DNA from: Larimichthys crocea
Lineage: Eukaryota > Chordata > Actinopteri > Sciaenidae
Length of the DNA: 64,000 nt
NCBI RefSeq assembly: GCF_000972845.2
Contig: NC_040013.1
Location: 6,908,061 to 6,972,060, forward strand
Direction of reading: 5' to 3'
Position 1 is the first letter of the stretch. Each line of letters begins with the position of its first letter. This document shows positions 44,201-64,000 of this stretch, one piece after another. Position numbers and translations under genes: made by a program. Below the pieces are notes generated by a model. It did not search any database. It was not told the origin of the DNA and saw only the letters and a list, made by a program, of their open reading frames with translations.

Positions 44201-47200
44201 CTGGTTTCTCAGCTGGTCGGGCTGGAAGCACAAAAAAAAGAAAATGAAAGACCTTTTTTCAGAAACATTGCCTCATAGATTTGTTGGATCTGATCTATCT
44301 TTAGTTTACTAAACGTTTTTACACTCACCATTGTCAGAAGATGCGTTGAGGGTATTATTAGCTGTCGCTGTTGATGCATTTGAGACTACAGTTGTTGATG
44401 TCATTGCATCTGGGCCCGCTTGTGTTGCAGTTGTGATCTTGGGTGTTGGTACATTTTGGGTTGTTAATGTTACATTTGGGACTGGAGTTGGTGAAGTTGT
44501 TACAACCGGGGCTGGTGTCGTGTCTGCTGCTGTTGTTGATATACAAAAAAGAGAGACATAGCATTTTTGTATAAATTACACCTTATTAGTGATCTATAGA
44601 GGGGTGGTAGGCAGATTTTGGACTGAGCACGTTGTTACCTTTTTGAGTTGATTGAACCAGTGGAGCTGTGAAGCAGAAACACAGCAGTTTGTTTAAATCA
44701 CATCTAAGCTGTGAATTGTTGTTCTTACACTGTTTTACACTATGGACATATAACATGTTAATTAGTGATGTATAAAGGGGGTTGTGTAGCAACCAATAAT
44801 GTAATAATGTCCAGTACCTGCCAATAACGTAATAATCTGGGCCATTTTAAATGTAATAAAGCCCATAACATAATAACATTTTGCCTATAATGTAATAAGT
44901 TATTACGGTGTAATAAGTTTTTACGTTATTGGTGTAGCATTAAAAAATGTCTTTTTTACATTGAAAACGGCCAATATAATATACAGGTATACTGTATTCT
45001 GTATCTTACGTATATGACAGTGGTATTGATCTTCTCATCTTATAATCAAATAATCAAATCGAATATATATCATCTAATAATTGTAATGTAGAACAGTTAC
45101 TTTAACGCTATACATAATACATACATAGACTTTTGTTTTCAATGATGCTACTGGTGGTTGTACTTTGTTACCTTTTATAGTTGGGTCCTGTGAAGCTGTG
45201 AAGCACAAACACAACAGTTTGTTTAAATCACATCTAAGCTGCAAATTGTTGTTCTTATAACTTATAACATGTTAATTAGTGATCTAAATGAGGTTTATTT
45301 TGTGACATGCTGTGCAGGAAGTAATCATCAGTATCCATATTCATTCACAGAGTGTTGTTTAAAATTGTGATGCCCCTGTTCATGAATTTTTATTGAAAGT
45401 TGAAGAGTAAACTTGTTACCGCATACTAATTCCAGTCACATGTAGCCATTGCCCAGTATCACGCTCACTGGGCACCGTGATTACTAAACCACCCTGCCGG
45501 CTTATATACTTTGCATCCTCAGCTTGTCAGGTTGTTGTGAAATACAGAAAACAAAATGTGTTAGCAAGGGATTCAGAACGCTTCCATCATAAAAACACCA
45601 GAATCAGTTTGTCTACAGTAGACATTTCCTCAGACAGACTCTCTATTTTAGGTTTGCAGTTGCATATTTGCATCATTCCTGTTTGGCACAGCTTTAAAGG
45701 ACAGTGTCTGAGAAATCCTTGAACCAAGTGTCAAGCGGGATGAGCAATCAAGATGGTGGTTGGAGGTTTTGGCGTGTTGAAGTGGATATCCTCTGTTTAA
45801 AACACAGCAGCAGTGTGAAGCTGTATCCTGTCCCAGACACACTATTGTTGTCCTCTGACCTTTGCAGCCAAACTTCCTATCTACATCACTGTCAGCTATG
45901 ATGACATTCAACATATTTCACACATATTTACAAAGATCACACGCAGCTCTGTCTGGACTCATGAGTTTGTTTTTTTTATCAGGAAGAAATCAAGAACTCA
46001 AATCTAGTTGTAATTTATCTCAAATCCATATCAGGACTCAAGTATTTCAGAGCAAAGCTCAAAGATCATGCATCGAAACAAGCCTAAAGTCCAGTGTGTA
46101 ATGCTTAAATAAGCCTGAAGTCATTTCAGACAAAACCAAGTCTGAAATATTCGCAGTCACAAGTCCTATAATGAATGTAAGTCCAAGTCAAACTAAAGTA
46201 TTTTGAAGAATTTGGATGTCACAAGGCCGAGTCTAATAATTTATTTGATAGTATATATGTAAGAAAATCTGTTTAAATTTAGTTTAAAGCATTCAAAAAT
46301 CAAATGAAATTATCAACACAATGGGAAGAAATATCAACAGTTTTGACGTCATGTCAAATAACTTGTAAATAACATCTACTGAAGTTAGAAAGCTAACCAG
46401 CTAGCTTTGGCCCATCCTGTCTCGCAGTACCACTTTATACCTAAAGAGGCGATCGTGACTGTAACGTCCAGTCTACCTTCAGTCTAACGTGTGAGGATTA
46501 AGAAGTTAGAACACTGAGAAACACAGAAAATACATTCAGAAAAAACAGAAAACACAGCAAGAGACAGACAAAAACAACAGAAAAAACAGAAAACACAGCA
46601 AGAGACAGACAAAAACAAAGACAGGGAAGACGAATTGTCCAAAGATCTAGTTCGAGATCTATGGAAGACAAGTCCTAAAAGAATTTCCAAGAAAATCACA
46701 ATCCTTCAAGTCATTTGATACAAGTCTAAGTCAAGTTTCAAGTATTCTGGAGCAAGTCTCATATCAAATCTTAAGTCCTGTAAGTCAATTGAAACAAGAC
46801 CAAGTCAAGTCTCAAGTCCTATCTGTAGATCTTTTGGGGCTATCCGAGTCAAGTCACATATTTTTGTAAGTACAATAAGTTCTTTTACAACCAGACATGT
46901 GTAGTGTATTTACAATAGCTTACAATAACTTGGTCCAATTCTTTTTACTAGCTCTAATAATGAATAATGAGGCTCTGCTAGGCCTGCATAGTCTTAGATA
47001 GACCATCCACAGTTTTGAGTCTGAAATCTTTTCAGCATTAAGTAAAATCCACGTGACTAAAGTTTAACCCAAGAGAAAGTTTTGTTAATATTCTTCTTAT
47101 TGCTTTTCTTGCAATGGAAAAAAAAGTTCATAAAGTTGAGAAAAAATGCCTGAGGCTGTAGCCAGGGCGAGGGTGTTTCCTCCAGATGTTTACCGCTGGA

Positions 47201-48067
47201 AGTAGATTTGGTGCCAGATGGGACATTTTCGTCTCAGGACAATGATCTGTTGTTGCTGTGAGGGTGAGGGCAGATTGGTTCCCACTGGTTATCTGCAGTT
47301 AGATCACCTATCTGCCCAGTACAGAACACTTACAAGTACTTTTGGCTCTGCACAAGGAAAAAAAACAAATCAAGGGCCACACTGTTTTTCCTTTCCTCCA
47401 ATCAATTGTCACTCTGGGATTTTTCATCCCTGAGGTTTTGTGCTTTTATGTTCATGAGAAAAAAAATCCAAAATGGCAAAATAATTAACTCTTTGGGATC
47501 TTTTTATTTTTATTATTTGCATAAAATAATAAATGCAATAAAAGTGGAGGACAACTCAAGGCGTGCTCATATTCATAGTTACATCACACAGACACACACA
47601 GCTTATCTCACCATGACTTAACGGAAATACACTCTTTGAGTGGATGTCTCTGAGGTTCAAAGCGTAAACGTCTTTTGAACAACACTGTGATCTTTATCTT
47701 TGCACATACCAAAACAAAACTAAATGACATGGGAAAAAAAAAACACAAGGATAACTTACGTGATTCATCAGAACAAGTACACACACAAAGAAAAATATTT
47801 TTTTGTTTAATAAATCTAACAGCCTAATTGTGGAAATATGGTATTATGATAGATTACATTTCACACATCGCAATGGAGGCCATTTTTAGGAACCCTCCTA
47901 TTAATATTGCACAGAAGCAAAGCTGAAACTTACTGATCTTATAAGAGGAGCTTTAAAAGGCCTTCAGCTCTGATTCTATAATATCTAACATGTAGATTCC
48001 ACCTACCGTGCGTGAAGATATGGACAGATCCAAGAAGAAGGAGGACAAGAACCCTGACTGTCTTCAT
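41209..48067 (-). CDS. emcn: Endomucin (single-pass mucin-like sialoprotein), 14 exons
   Basis: Exons: 48007-48067, 45172-45195, 44639-44665, 44329-44523, 44186-44221, 44025-44060, 43847-43888, 43702-43722, 43420-43464, 43249-43269, 42616-42714, 42474-42498, 42298-42362, 41209-41252. They sum to 741 nt, about 246 residues (human 261). A signal peptide ([20 protein letters not shown]) is followed by a Thr/Pro/Ser-rich ectodomain to about residue 169 with N-glycosylation sites (NVT, NAS, NNT). Then come one membrane helix ([18 protein letters not shown], about 174-191), a basic stop-transfer KFKCKK, and a tail with [20 protein letters not shown] like the SVKLLTVK region of mammalian endomucin. 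Endomucin is an endothelial surface mucin that limits leukocyte adhesion and supports angiogenesis. Mucin ectodomains diverge fast, so identity rests on architecture, the tail, and position between ddit4l and ppp3ca. The last exon is uncertain: the stronger acceptor at 41262 would give a shorter tail. Confidence 0.78.
42862..42888. mobile_element. MITE terminal fragment in an emcn intron
   Basis: CTTAAATCTTACACACTGGA then CCTTTAA is the right terminal repeat of the family seen at 1751-1973. Confidence 0.5.
44639..45290 (-). repeat. emcn: Tandem duplication of an emcn exon and its flanking intron
   Basis: The exon at 44639-44665 with about 105 bp of upstream intron (44666-44770) corresponds to the exon at 45172-45195 with 45196-45285. 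Shared stretches include CAGTTTGTTTAAATCACATC and TAACATGTTAATTAGTGATC, and both exons share the acceptor CTTCACAG and donor AAAAG|GTAACAA. The encoded peptides have diverged (APLVQSTQK against ASQDPTIK) but both stay in phase 1-1. Confidence 0.8.
44820..44933. mobile_element. Small palindromic MITE between the duplicated emcn exons
   Basis: The left end is CCAATAACGTAATAATC and the right end, reverse-complemented, is CCAATAACGTAAAAACTT, giving inverted termini of about 13-16 bp around an AT-rich core full of TAATAA motifs. It sits between the two copies of the duplicated exon. Confidence 0.55.
46000..46860. repeat. AAGTC-rich degenerate repeat in emcn intron 1
   Basis: Many spaced copies of CAAGTC, CTCAAGT and TAAGTC (for example ACCAAGTCAAGTCTCAAGTC at 46799-46818) suggest an old dispersed repeat of fish genomes. 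It contains a clear direct repeat of about 41 bp at 46538-46620 (AACAGAAAACACAGCAAGAG repeated). Confidence 0.55.
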
Positions 48068-48176
48068 GTTGAGTCTGCGGCCGTGAACTCCTCTGACTTC
48101 TTCCTCAGACTCCAACTGAGTGGCCAGTGGAAAAGGTGTCTGAGTTTGGGCGCTCCGCTGCTAATGCTTATTTTGG

Positions 48177-48226
48177 CACTTCCTTTAGATAAAGAAGGGG
48201 AGGAAATACACAGGCTTCCCTTCCTG
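48177..48226 (-). promoter_or_regulatory. emcn: Putative emcn promoter: ETS and GATA sites
   Basis: Read on the minus strand, 48184-48177 is AGGAAGTG and 48226-48219 is CAGGAAGG, two good ETS cores. Between them is a GATA site (AGATAA on the plus strand, 48187-48192). ETS plus GATA2 is a usual control combination for endothelial genes. They lie 110-160 bp upstream of the ATG at 48067. Confidence 0.45.
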
Positions 48227-50058
48227 ACGTAAAGCGAGTGGCTGCAGAGACCAGAACAAGGCAACCAGTGGGCACAAACCAATGTCAACTTAACAGGGAT
48301 CTCGATTTTGTGTATGAATACATGGCCAACTCCCATTACTTATTTTTTCCTGCTGTGACACCAGTTGGGAGTAGACTGGGACTTACCCACCTGATGAGAT
48401 TTTGCTAAAAACAATTTAATACGGATTTCACTTGGATAAAAGATCTAAACCAAACTTTAAAAATCTATATCTAAGGACTGTAAGGAAGTACTTATATGAT
48501 AAGGTGAATAAACATGTAAAGCACTTAAGAATAAGTGATGGTGGCACTGATTCAGAGGCCTCGAGCAGAAAAACAGGAACCGCCTGCATCACGTGTACGC
48601 ACACTGCTCAAGTCAAAAACGCAATCACAAAAATTGAAGTTTGTTTTGTTAAATAATGACTGGAAAAGATGACAGTGAGCCAAGTCTTAGGCCATTGGGG
48701 AACAGCTCAAATACCAGCCATGACGTTTCACTATTCTTCATTGTTTATGTAACAGCGCCTCCAGAAAGCATGGAGATGACCTTAGATGGGTCACTTTGCA
48801 GACTGTGGAGGCTACTCACCACGAGCTCAGTCTAGTTTCTACATATGAGTTCCAAACCGATGGCAGACTATCATGTTTTTTTAACATTTGGATGACATCA
48901 AGAAAGTCACGAAGAGGTTTTGTTGTTGATCGTTACCTGTACACCGCTACGCCTCTGTTTATTTCATTGTCTCTTTAACATCAAACTCACTTGGTCTTCA
49001 TGTTATCCCCCTGAGCCTACAAAAAAAAAATCAAGCTCGTTTTTTGGGCCTCCCGAAAAAAACAGGATGTTAGAGTTTACTTCCTTTCATTTGAGCATTG
49101 TGTTTGATTTTTTGGCTGAACAGACCAAAAGGACGCTTCAGAAACCAGGGACATGAAAATGTTTGATGCTTTAGTTAAATTGTAGTTTGTTTGTGCAGGA
49201 GTATTATATTTATTTGGATAGCTACTTAAAAAAGGAGAGGTAGGTTGGATTTTTTGGGGGGAATGGGGGAGCTATGTCTCGTTCAGCAAAGAAACCACAA
49301 CATGTGAATAATTATAATTGTATATGTGTTAATTGATCTAAAAACCGAAAGACATGCATCCTCATGCACACATTTATCTTTGTGTGAAAGGGGAAGCCTG
49401 AAGATGTTTGTCTCCTACTTGCACAGGTATGCTGGCGCAATCTTGGCTTCGTCTTTGCAGTTTAATCAAATCAAGTCACGGAGGTTGATGAAGAGGAAAC
49501 ACCTTTGCTGTGGAATTGCCAAGGAGCAATTTCCTATCTATATACTGTGGTCAGCCAATGCCAAAATCTTAAGTGTGAGTGTGTACCCAGCAGAAAAACA
49601 CCAAAACTCACGTGCAGAGACTGAACAGCAGTGTATAACAAAAGCTCCATGTGGCATGGAGTGTGTAGCGTTGGAGGATGATCGGTTGATTTAAAGCTCT
49701 TTTCACCTCTTGAACTCTGTGGTGTGAATGACACATAACGTTTCTATTGTTAAGTGTCTTTGATTTCCCTGCAGGATTGAACTAGGGGTGATGGCGAGTG
49801 TGTTTCCTGCAAACTTGTTGGAAAACACACACCATCACGTAGCTCTATAATACAGCTTTATTCACTTGCGATGCAAAAAACGGCCGAAGGAATATGCATA
49901 TTATGTATTTGATTTTATTTTACATGGTTGCATATTCATTGGTGTAGGACTGTAGGACAGCCTGAGTCTCACTCTCTCTCTCCCTCACACACACACAGAC
50001 GCATACATACACACATACAGGAGAAGCGGGTTCATTTCAAGTTGAAATTCATGCACAT
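48227..50058. other. Spacer between emcn 5' end and ppp3ca 3' end
   Basis: I see no exon here. Frames are short. The 1.8-kb spacing is compact and matches a head-to-tail minus-strand arrangement. Confidence 0.6.
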
Positions 50059-51315
50059 TTTTATTGAACAGTTATATAAAATACTTTTCATAGTTGCAAG
50101 TGCATGCCTCATCTGCCAACAGTTTTGAAGTTAAATTACAAAAGCAAGGCTTCATGTCGTGTAGTGAATTACTTGGGCACTTAAGCAGTTCTTAAAAAAG
50201 ATCGAAGTATTTTTTTTTTCGTTTCATCTTAAAGTATTGAGCAGTATCAAACCTGTAACTGATATACAAAGCAGAGTTCCAAATAATAATAGTAATAATA
50301 ATCAAATTACACTTTTCTGTGGCACATTTACAAAACAGAACAAAACCGATTTACCTGTTATATGACACAAACAGCTAATCATGCATTTTTGAGTTACACA
50401 TGTAACCACACACCTCACAAGAATTGTCAAACATGCTTAATTGGACTGTGTGCACTTACAAGCGCAGGTTAAAAATATGATTTCTCATCCATCTTAGATA
50501 ATTAAATGCTTCAATTACAAAATAAGTTGAAGGCATAGAGCATCATGGTGTTAATTGAAAGTATGCAGGTATATCCAGTATATGTTCACTAAAGCGCAAT
50601 ATATTTCAAAACAGGCCTCCACAGCCAAGGTATTCAGATTTTCTATTTCCGTTGTTTGATTTTTATAAAACATGCATAGGCAGACACTTTAAGTTTATTG
50701 TATTCTTTTTTTTTCGTCTTTTTTTTTTTACACAATATAGGTTCTCTATTTTTACTTTGTTCGCAATACTTAAAAAGAGGAAAAAAAAAAAAATTAACAC
50801 TCAATTCCAGCAAGCCACGATAAATCTAGCCCCCCCTTCCCCTTCCAAAAAGAGACAAAAAATAAACATATTTGCAAATGATAGATAGGTAAATGTAAAT
50901 TCCAGTTATGAAACTCAAGAAAATAGGTATTCATTACCGAGTTATTTAGCCATTATACAGAAAAATCAGGTCAAAGCACACACCAAAAGAACCTGAGGTA
51001 AGCATAATATGTACAAAACCATAAAACGATCCATTATTTGGCATTTCGACAACATTGCAACATTCTTTTTAAGACTGCCTAATTAATTTCAGAGCTATTT
51101 TATAAGAGTAGCAAAAAAAAGTTATCAATAAATAGTCCTTATTTAGTTTGTACACCCTTATATGTTAAAAACATTATCTCATGTTCTGTCCTTTTTAGTG
51201 CTGTATTTTTGTAAACGTACAATAGTTAGTAAGAAGTTACACGACTTTCCGTTTCGGTGTAAATGAGCAAGGGTCTTTCAAGGAAAAAAAGAAAATAAAT
51301 CACCTTTAAGATCTT

Positions 51316-51356
<41 letters not shown>

Positions 51357-51648
51357 GACATACTGCGGTGTGGTGGAGAATCAAGCACAATAAAGGCCTG
51401 ACCCTTCATAAATGTGAACCGGCAATAACTTAGCAGATTTGACTATGAACTAATATTTTGAAGGCATATCCAAAGACTAGCAAGTGAGATGTCCCCCCAG
51501 TGTGAGCCATAGATGCCTCCCCCTCCACTTAACACTCCCCCCTCCTTTCCACTCCTTCACCCTTTTGCCCCTTTTCTGTGGTGGCGGGCCGTGATGAGGC
51601 TGAGGGCGGGGCTGCCCCGTCGGCCAAGGTGGCGCCTGCTTCTGGCCT
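50059..51648 (-). other. ppp3ca: Probable 3' UTR of ppp3ca
   Basis: AT-rich sequence without open frames follows the stop codon. An AATAAA signal on the minus strand at 50059-50064 would end a 1.6-kb 3' UTR; a nearer site may also be used. It includes a (TCTG)n plus (CT)n microsatellite at 51315-51357. Confidence 0.45.
51315..51357. repeat. (TCTG)8 and (CT)n microsatellite
   Basis: Perfect TCTG units pass into a short CT run. It lies in the predicted ppp3ca 3' UTR. Confidence 0.9.
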
Positions 51649-62362
<10,714 letters not shown>

Positions 62363-64000
62363 CTGGGGAGGGAAGGAAAAGAAGCGGAAGGGCGGCTGTT
62401 AAAATATGTCCAAATATATTATATTCGCTGAAGTAACATTCTGCTTTCTCTCTTTATTGTAACGTGTGTATGTATGCTGGAAACTATAACAACTTTATTT
62501 TCTTCTACGTCTATAAAGTGGTCTGAAAACAGGATTTGAGTCCGCTCATCAGCTCTCATTAACATCCAGATCCATTACCAGCCTTGGGTTGCTCCTGACC
62601 ACCACTTAGAAATACTGTGTGGCCACAGCAGCTGGTACATACCAAAGTACATACTGCATCCCTTTGTTAGTCCACCAAGTTATCAGCTCAGAAAGAAATA
62701 CCCACAAAGTGCTCAGACCAAGAAACAAATAAAGCTGTAGGAGAATATCGTCATCTGAGGAGCTAACAGGGTACGCATTAAATGAAAATATCCAAAGAAT
62801 GAGCAGAAGGATCATTAAATTCTCAATAATATTAAAACATATTCTTCCTCTTAAGAACTTTTTTTATTAAACTGGCATTTTGTTTCTTTCGCTGTTTTTT
62901 AAGCCATCCCCTGAAGAGCTGAAGCATTTCTTATTAATGTGTTTTTTTTTATTTATTGTGAAATGTTCCACTGTGTTTTTCTCATCTACCTTTCCTGGTT
63001 AATGATTCATTAGCTGCAGGTGCTGTGTGCAAAATTTGGCTTAAAACGTGACCGAGAAAAGCGTGAAGTGGCCAGAAAAACACACTAAAACGTGGCCTGG
63101 ATGTAACTCAAAACTCTGTCCGACGCTCTCAGTCAACCTCTGGGTGATGACACTGAAAGAAACGGATTATTGTACTATCATCGGCAGCATTTGTCAATCA
63201 CAGGAGAGCTAATATATACACAAAAATGAGATGAGATGTGTACTACACAAGCATCAAAATAAATGAAGGCAGCCAGGGTTTGGGGGTTAAAAGAAAAAAA
63301 GAAAAAAAGAAAATCAATCCCCATTTTCCCCCCTCTGGAACATTTCCTCTGCATATTGATTACCACTCCCAGTGGGTGAAACATGTCTGTCACCACAGAA
63401 ACACATGGCTCAGCATTTGGGCTCTCTGAGGCTGAGCACTTTTCATTAATTAACAGAAAACCATCAATTTCTGGTGAAGGGGGGAAAGCAGACCAGCCAG
63501 AGACAGGAAGCTAAGGTAATGATAGGCAATTCTCATAACAGCAATGAACTCTGGATGATGATAATTTTCCAGGCAATCTGACATCCTGGAACTGCTTACT
63601 CTTACTGACCTGCTTTTGACATCGTCGGAGTCAAAGAGTCCTTCTCATGCTGCTTTTAATGCTTAAATATATTAAAATCTATGTATGTGCTGTGTCATTT
63701 CACAAATTTAAGAGTAAGATCACAAGGAACTTGTTCAAATATAGTATAGAAATAGATCAATTTGCTTCTTGCTCAGACTTCAGGCAGCCGCTCTCATGTC
63801 CGTACGTAAATATGAAGCGACAGCCAGCAGTCGGTTAGCTTAGCATAAAGACTGGGAACAGGGGGAAACAGCTAGCTTCGCAGTAACTTCCTGGAATCTC
63901 ATAACAACAACAAAAGTCCAGGAAATCCATGAAATAGTCTGGCACATAACCCCTTAAATTATTAAAGCTGTTCTATTAATCATGTAACAGTGGAGACTGC
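62363..64000 (-). other. ppp3ca: ppp3ca intron running off the window
   Basis: I find no exon here. The next upstream ppp3ca exon lies beyond the right edge. The right end contains a dispersed repeat (63700-63876). Confidence 0.75.
63700..63876. mobile_element. Dispersed fish repeat at the right edge
   Basis: CTCTCATGTCCGTACGTAAA, GCCAGCAGTCGGTTAGCTTA and AAAGACTGGGAACAGGGGGA are hallmark segments of a very common percomorph repeat. The family name is not assigned. Confidence 0.65.

Overview
This window is nuclear DNA from a ray-finned fish, most likely a percomorph teleost. The coding sequence is split into many short exons with GT-AG borders. Introns are compact. There are long dinucleotide and tetranucleotide microsatellites, and several interspersed repeats that I recognise as typical of percomorph genomes. 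Nothing is operon-like, bacterial or viral. All confident protein genes lie on the minus strand, so they are transcribed right to left. Exon borders were set by eye from splice dinucleotides, reading phase and remembered family sequence; no alignment or RNA evidence was available.

Layout from left to right. 1-8155: no supportable coding sequence; it may be intron 1 of the next gene. 8156-8760: a CpG-rich promoter with a probable first coding exon of an unidentified minus-strand gene. 9048-27140: a complete spag17 gene (sperm-associated antigen 17, the PF6 homologue of the ciliary central apparatus). I could assemble 52 coding exons that join in frame into about 2250 codons. Two intact tRNA genes sit in its introns (initiator Met on the plus strand, Gly-GCC on the minus strand), and a perfect RFX-type X-box lies just upstream of its start. 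27141-32310: intergenic. 32311-34870: ddit4l (REDD2), with a predicted 193-residue product, a non-coding first exon and a TATA box. 34871-40290: intergenic. 40290-48230: a single-pass mucin-like membrane protein best explained as endomucin (emcn), supported by its architecture and its position between ddit4l and ppp3ca. 48231-50050: a short spacer. 50059-64000: the 3' half of ppp3ca (calcineurin A alpha), from the calcineurin-B-binding helix to the stop codon, plus its 3' UTR; the 5' exons lie beyond the right edge.

The ddit4l-emcn-ppp3ca block matches the order and orientation on human 4q24. In human, spag17 is on chromosome 1p12, so its place here marks a lineage-specific rearrangement. The genes do not form one pathway: spag17 serves motile cilia, ddit4l restrains mTORC1 under stress, emcn is an endothelial sialomucin, and ppp3ca is a calcium/calmodulin-dependent phosphatase.

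I found no new multi-gene system. The points most worth a second look are: an in-frame tandem duplication of three spag17 exons; a 9-nt microexon candidate in ppp3ca with a very strong pyrimidine tract; an emcn ectodomain built from small phase-1 cassette exons, one of them recently duplicated; microsatellites placed directly at two spag17 splice sites; and the X-box and CTCF-like motifs at the spag17 5' end.
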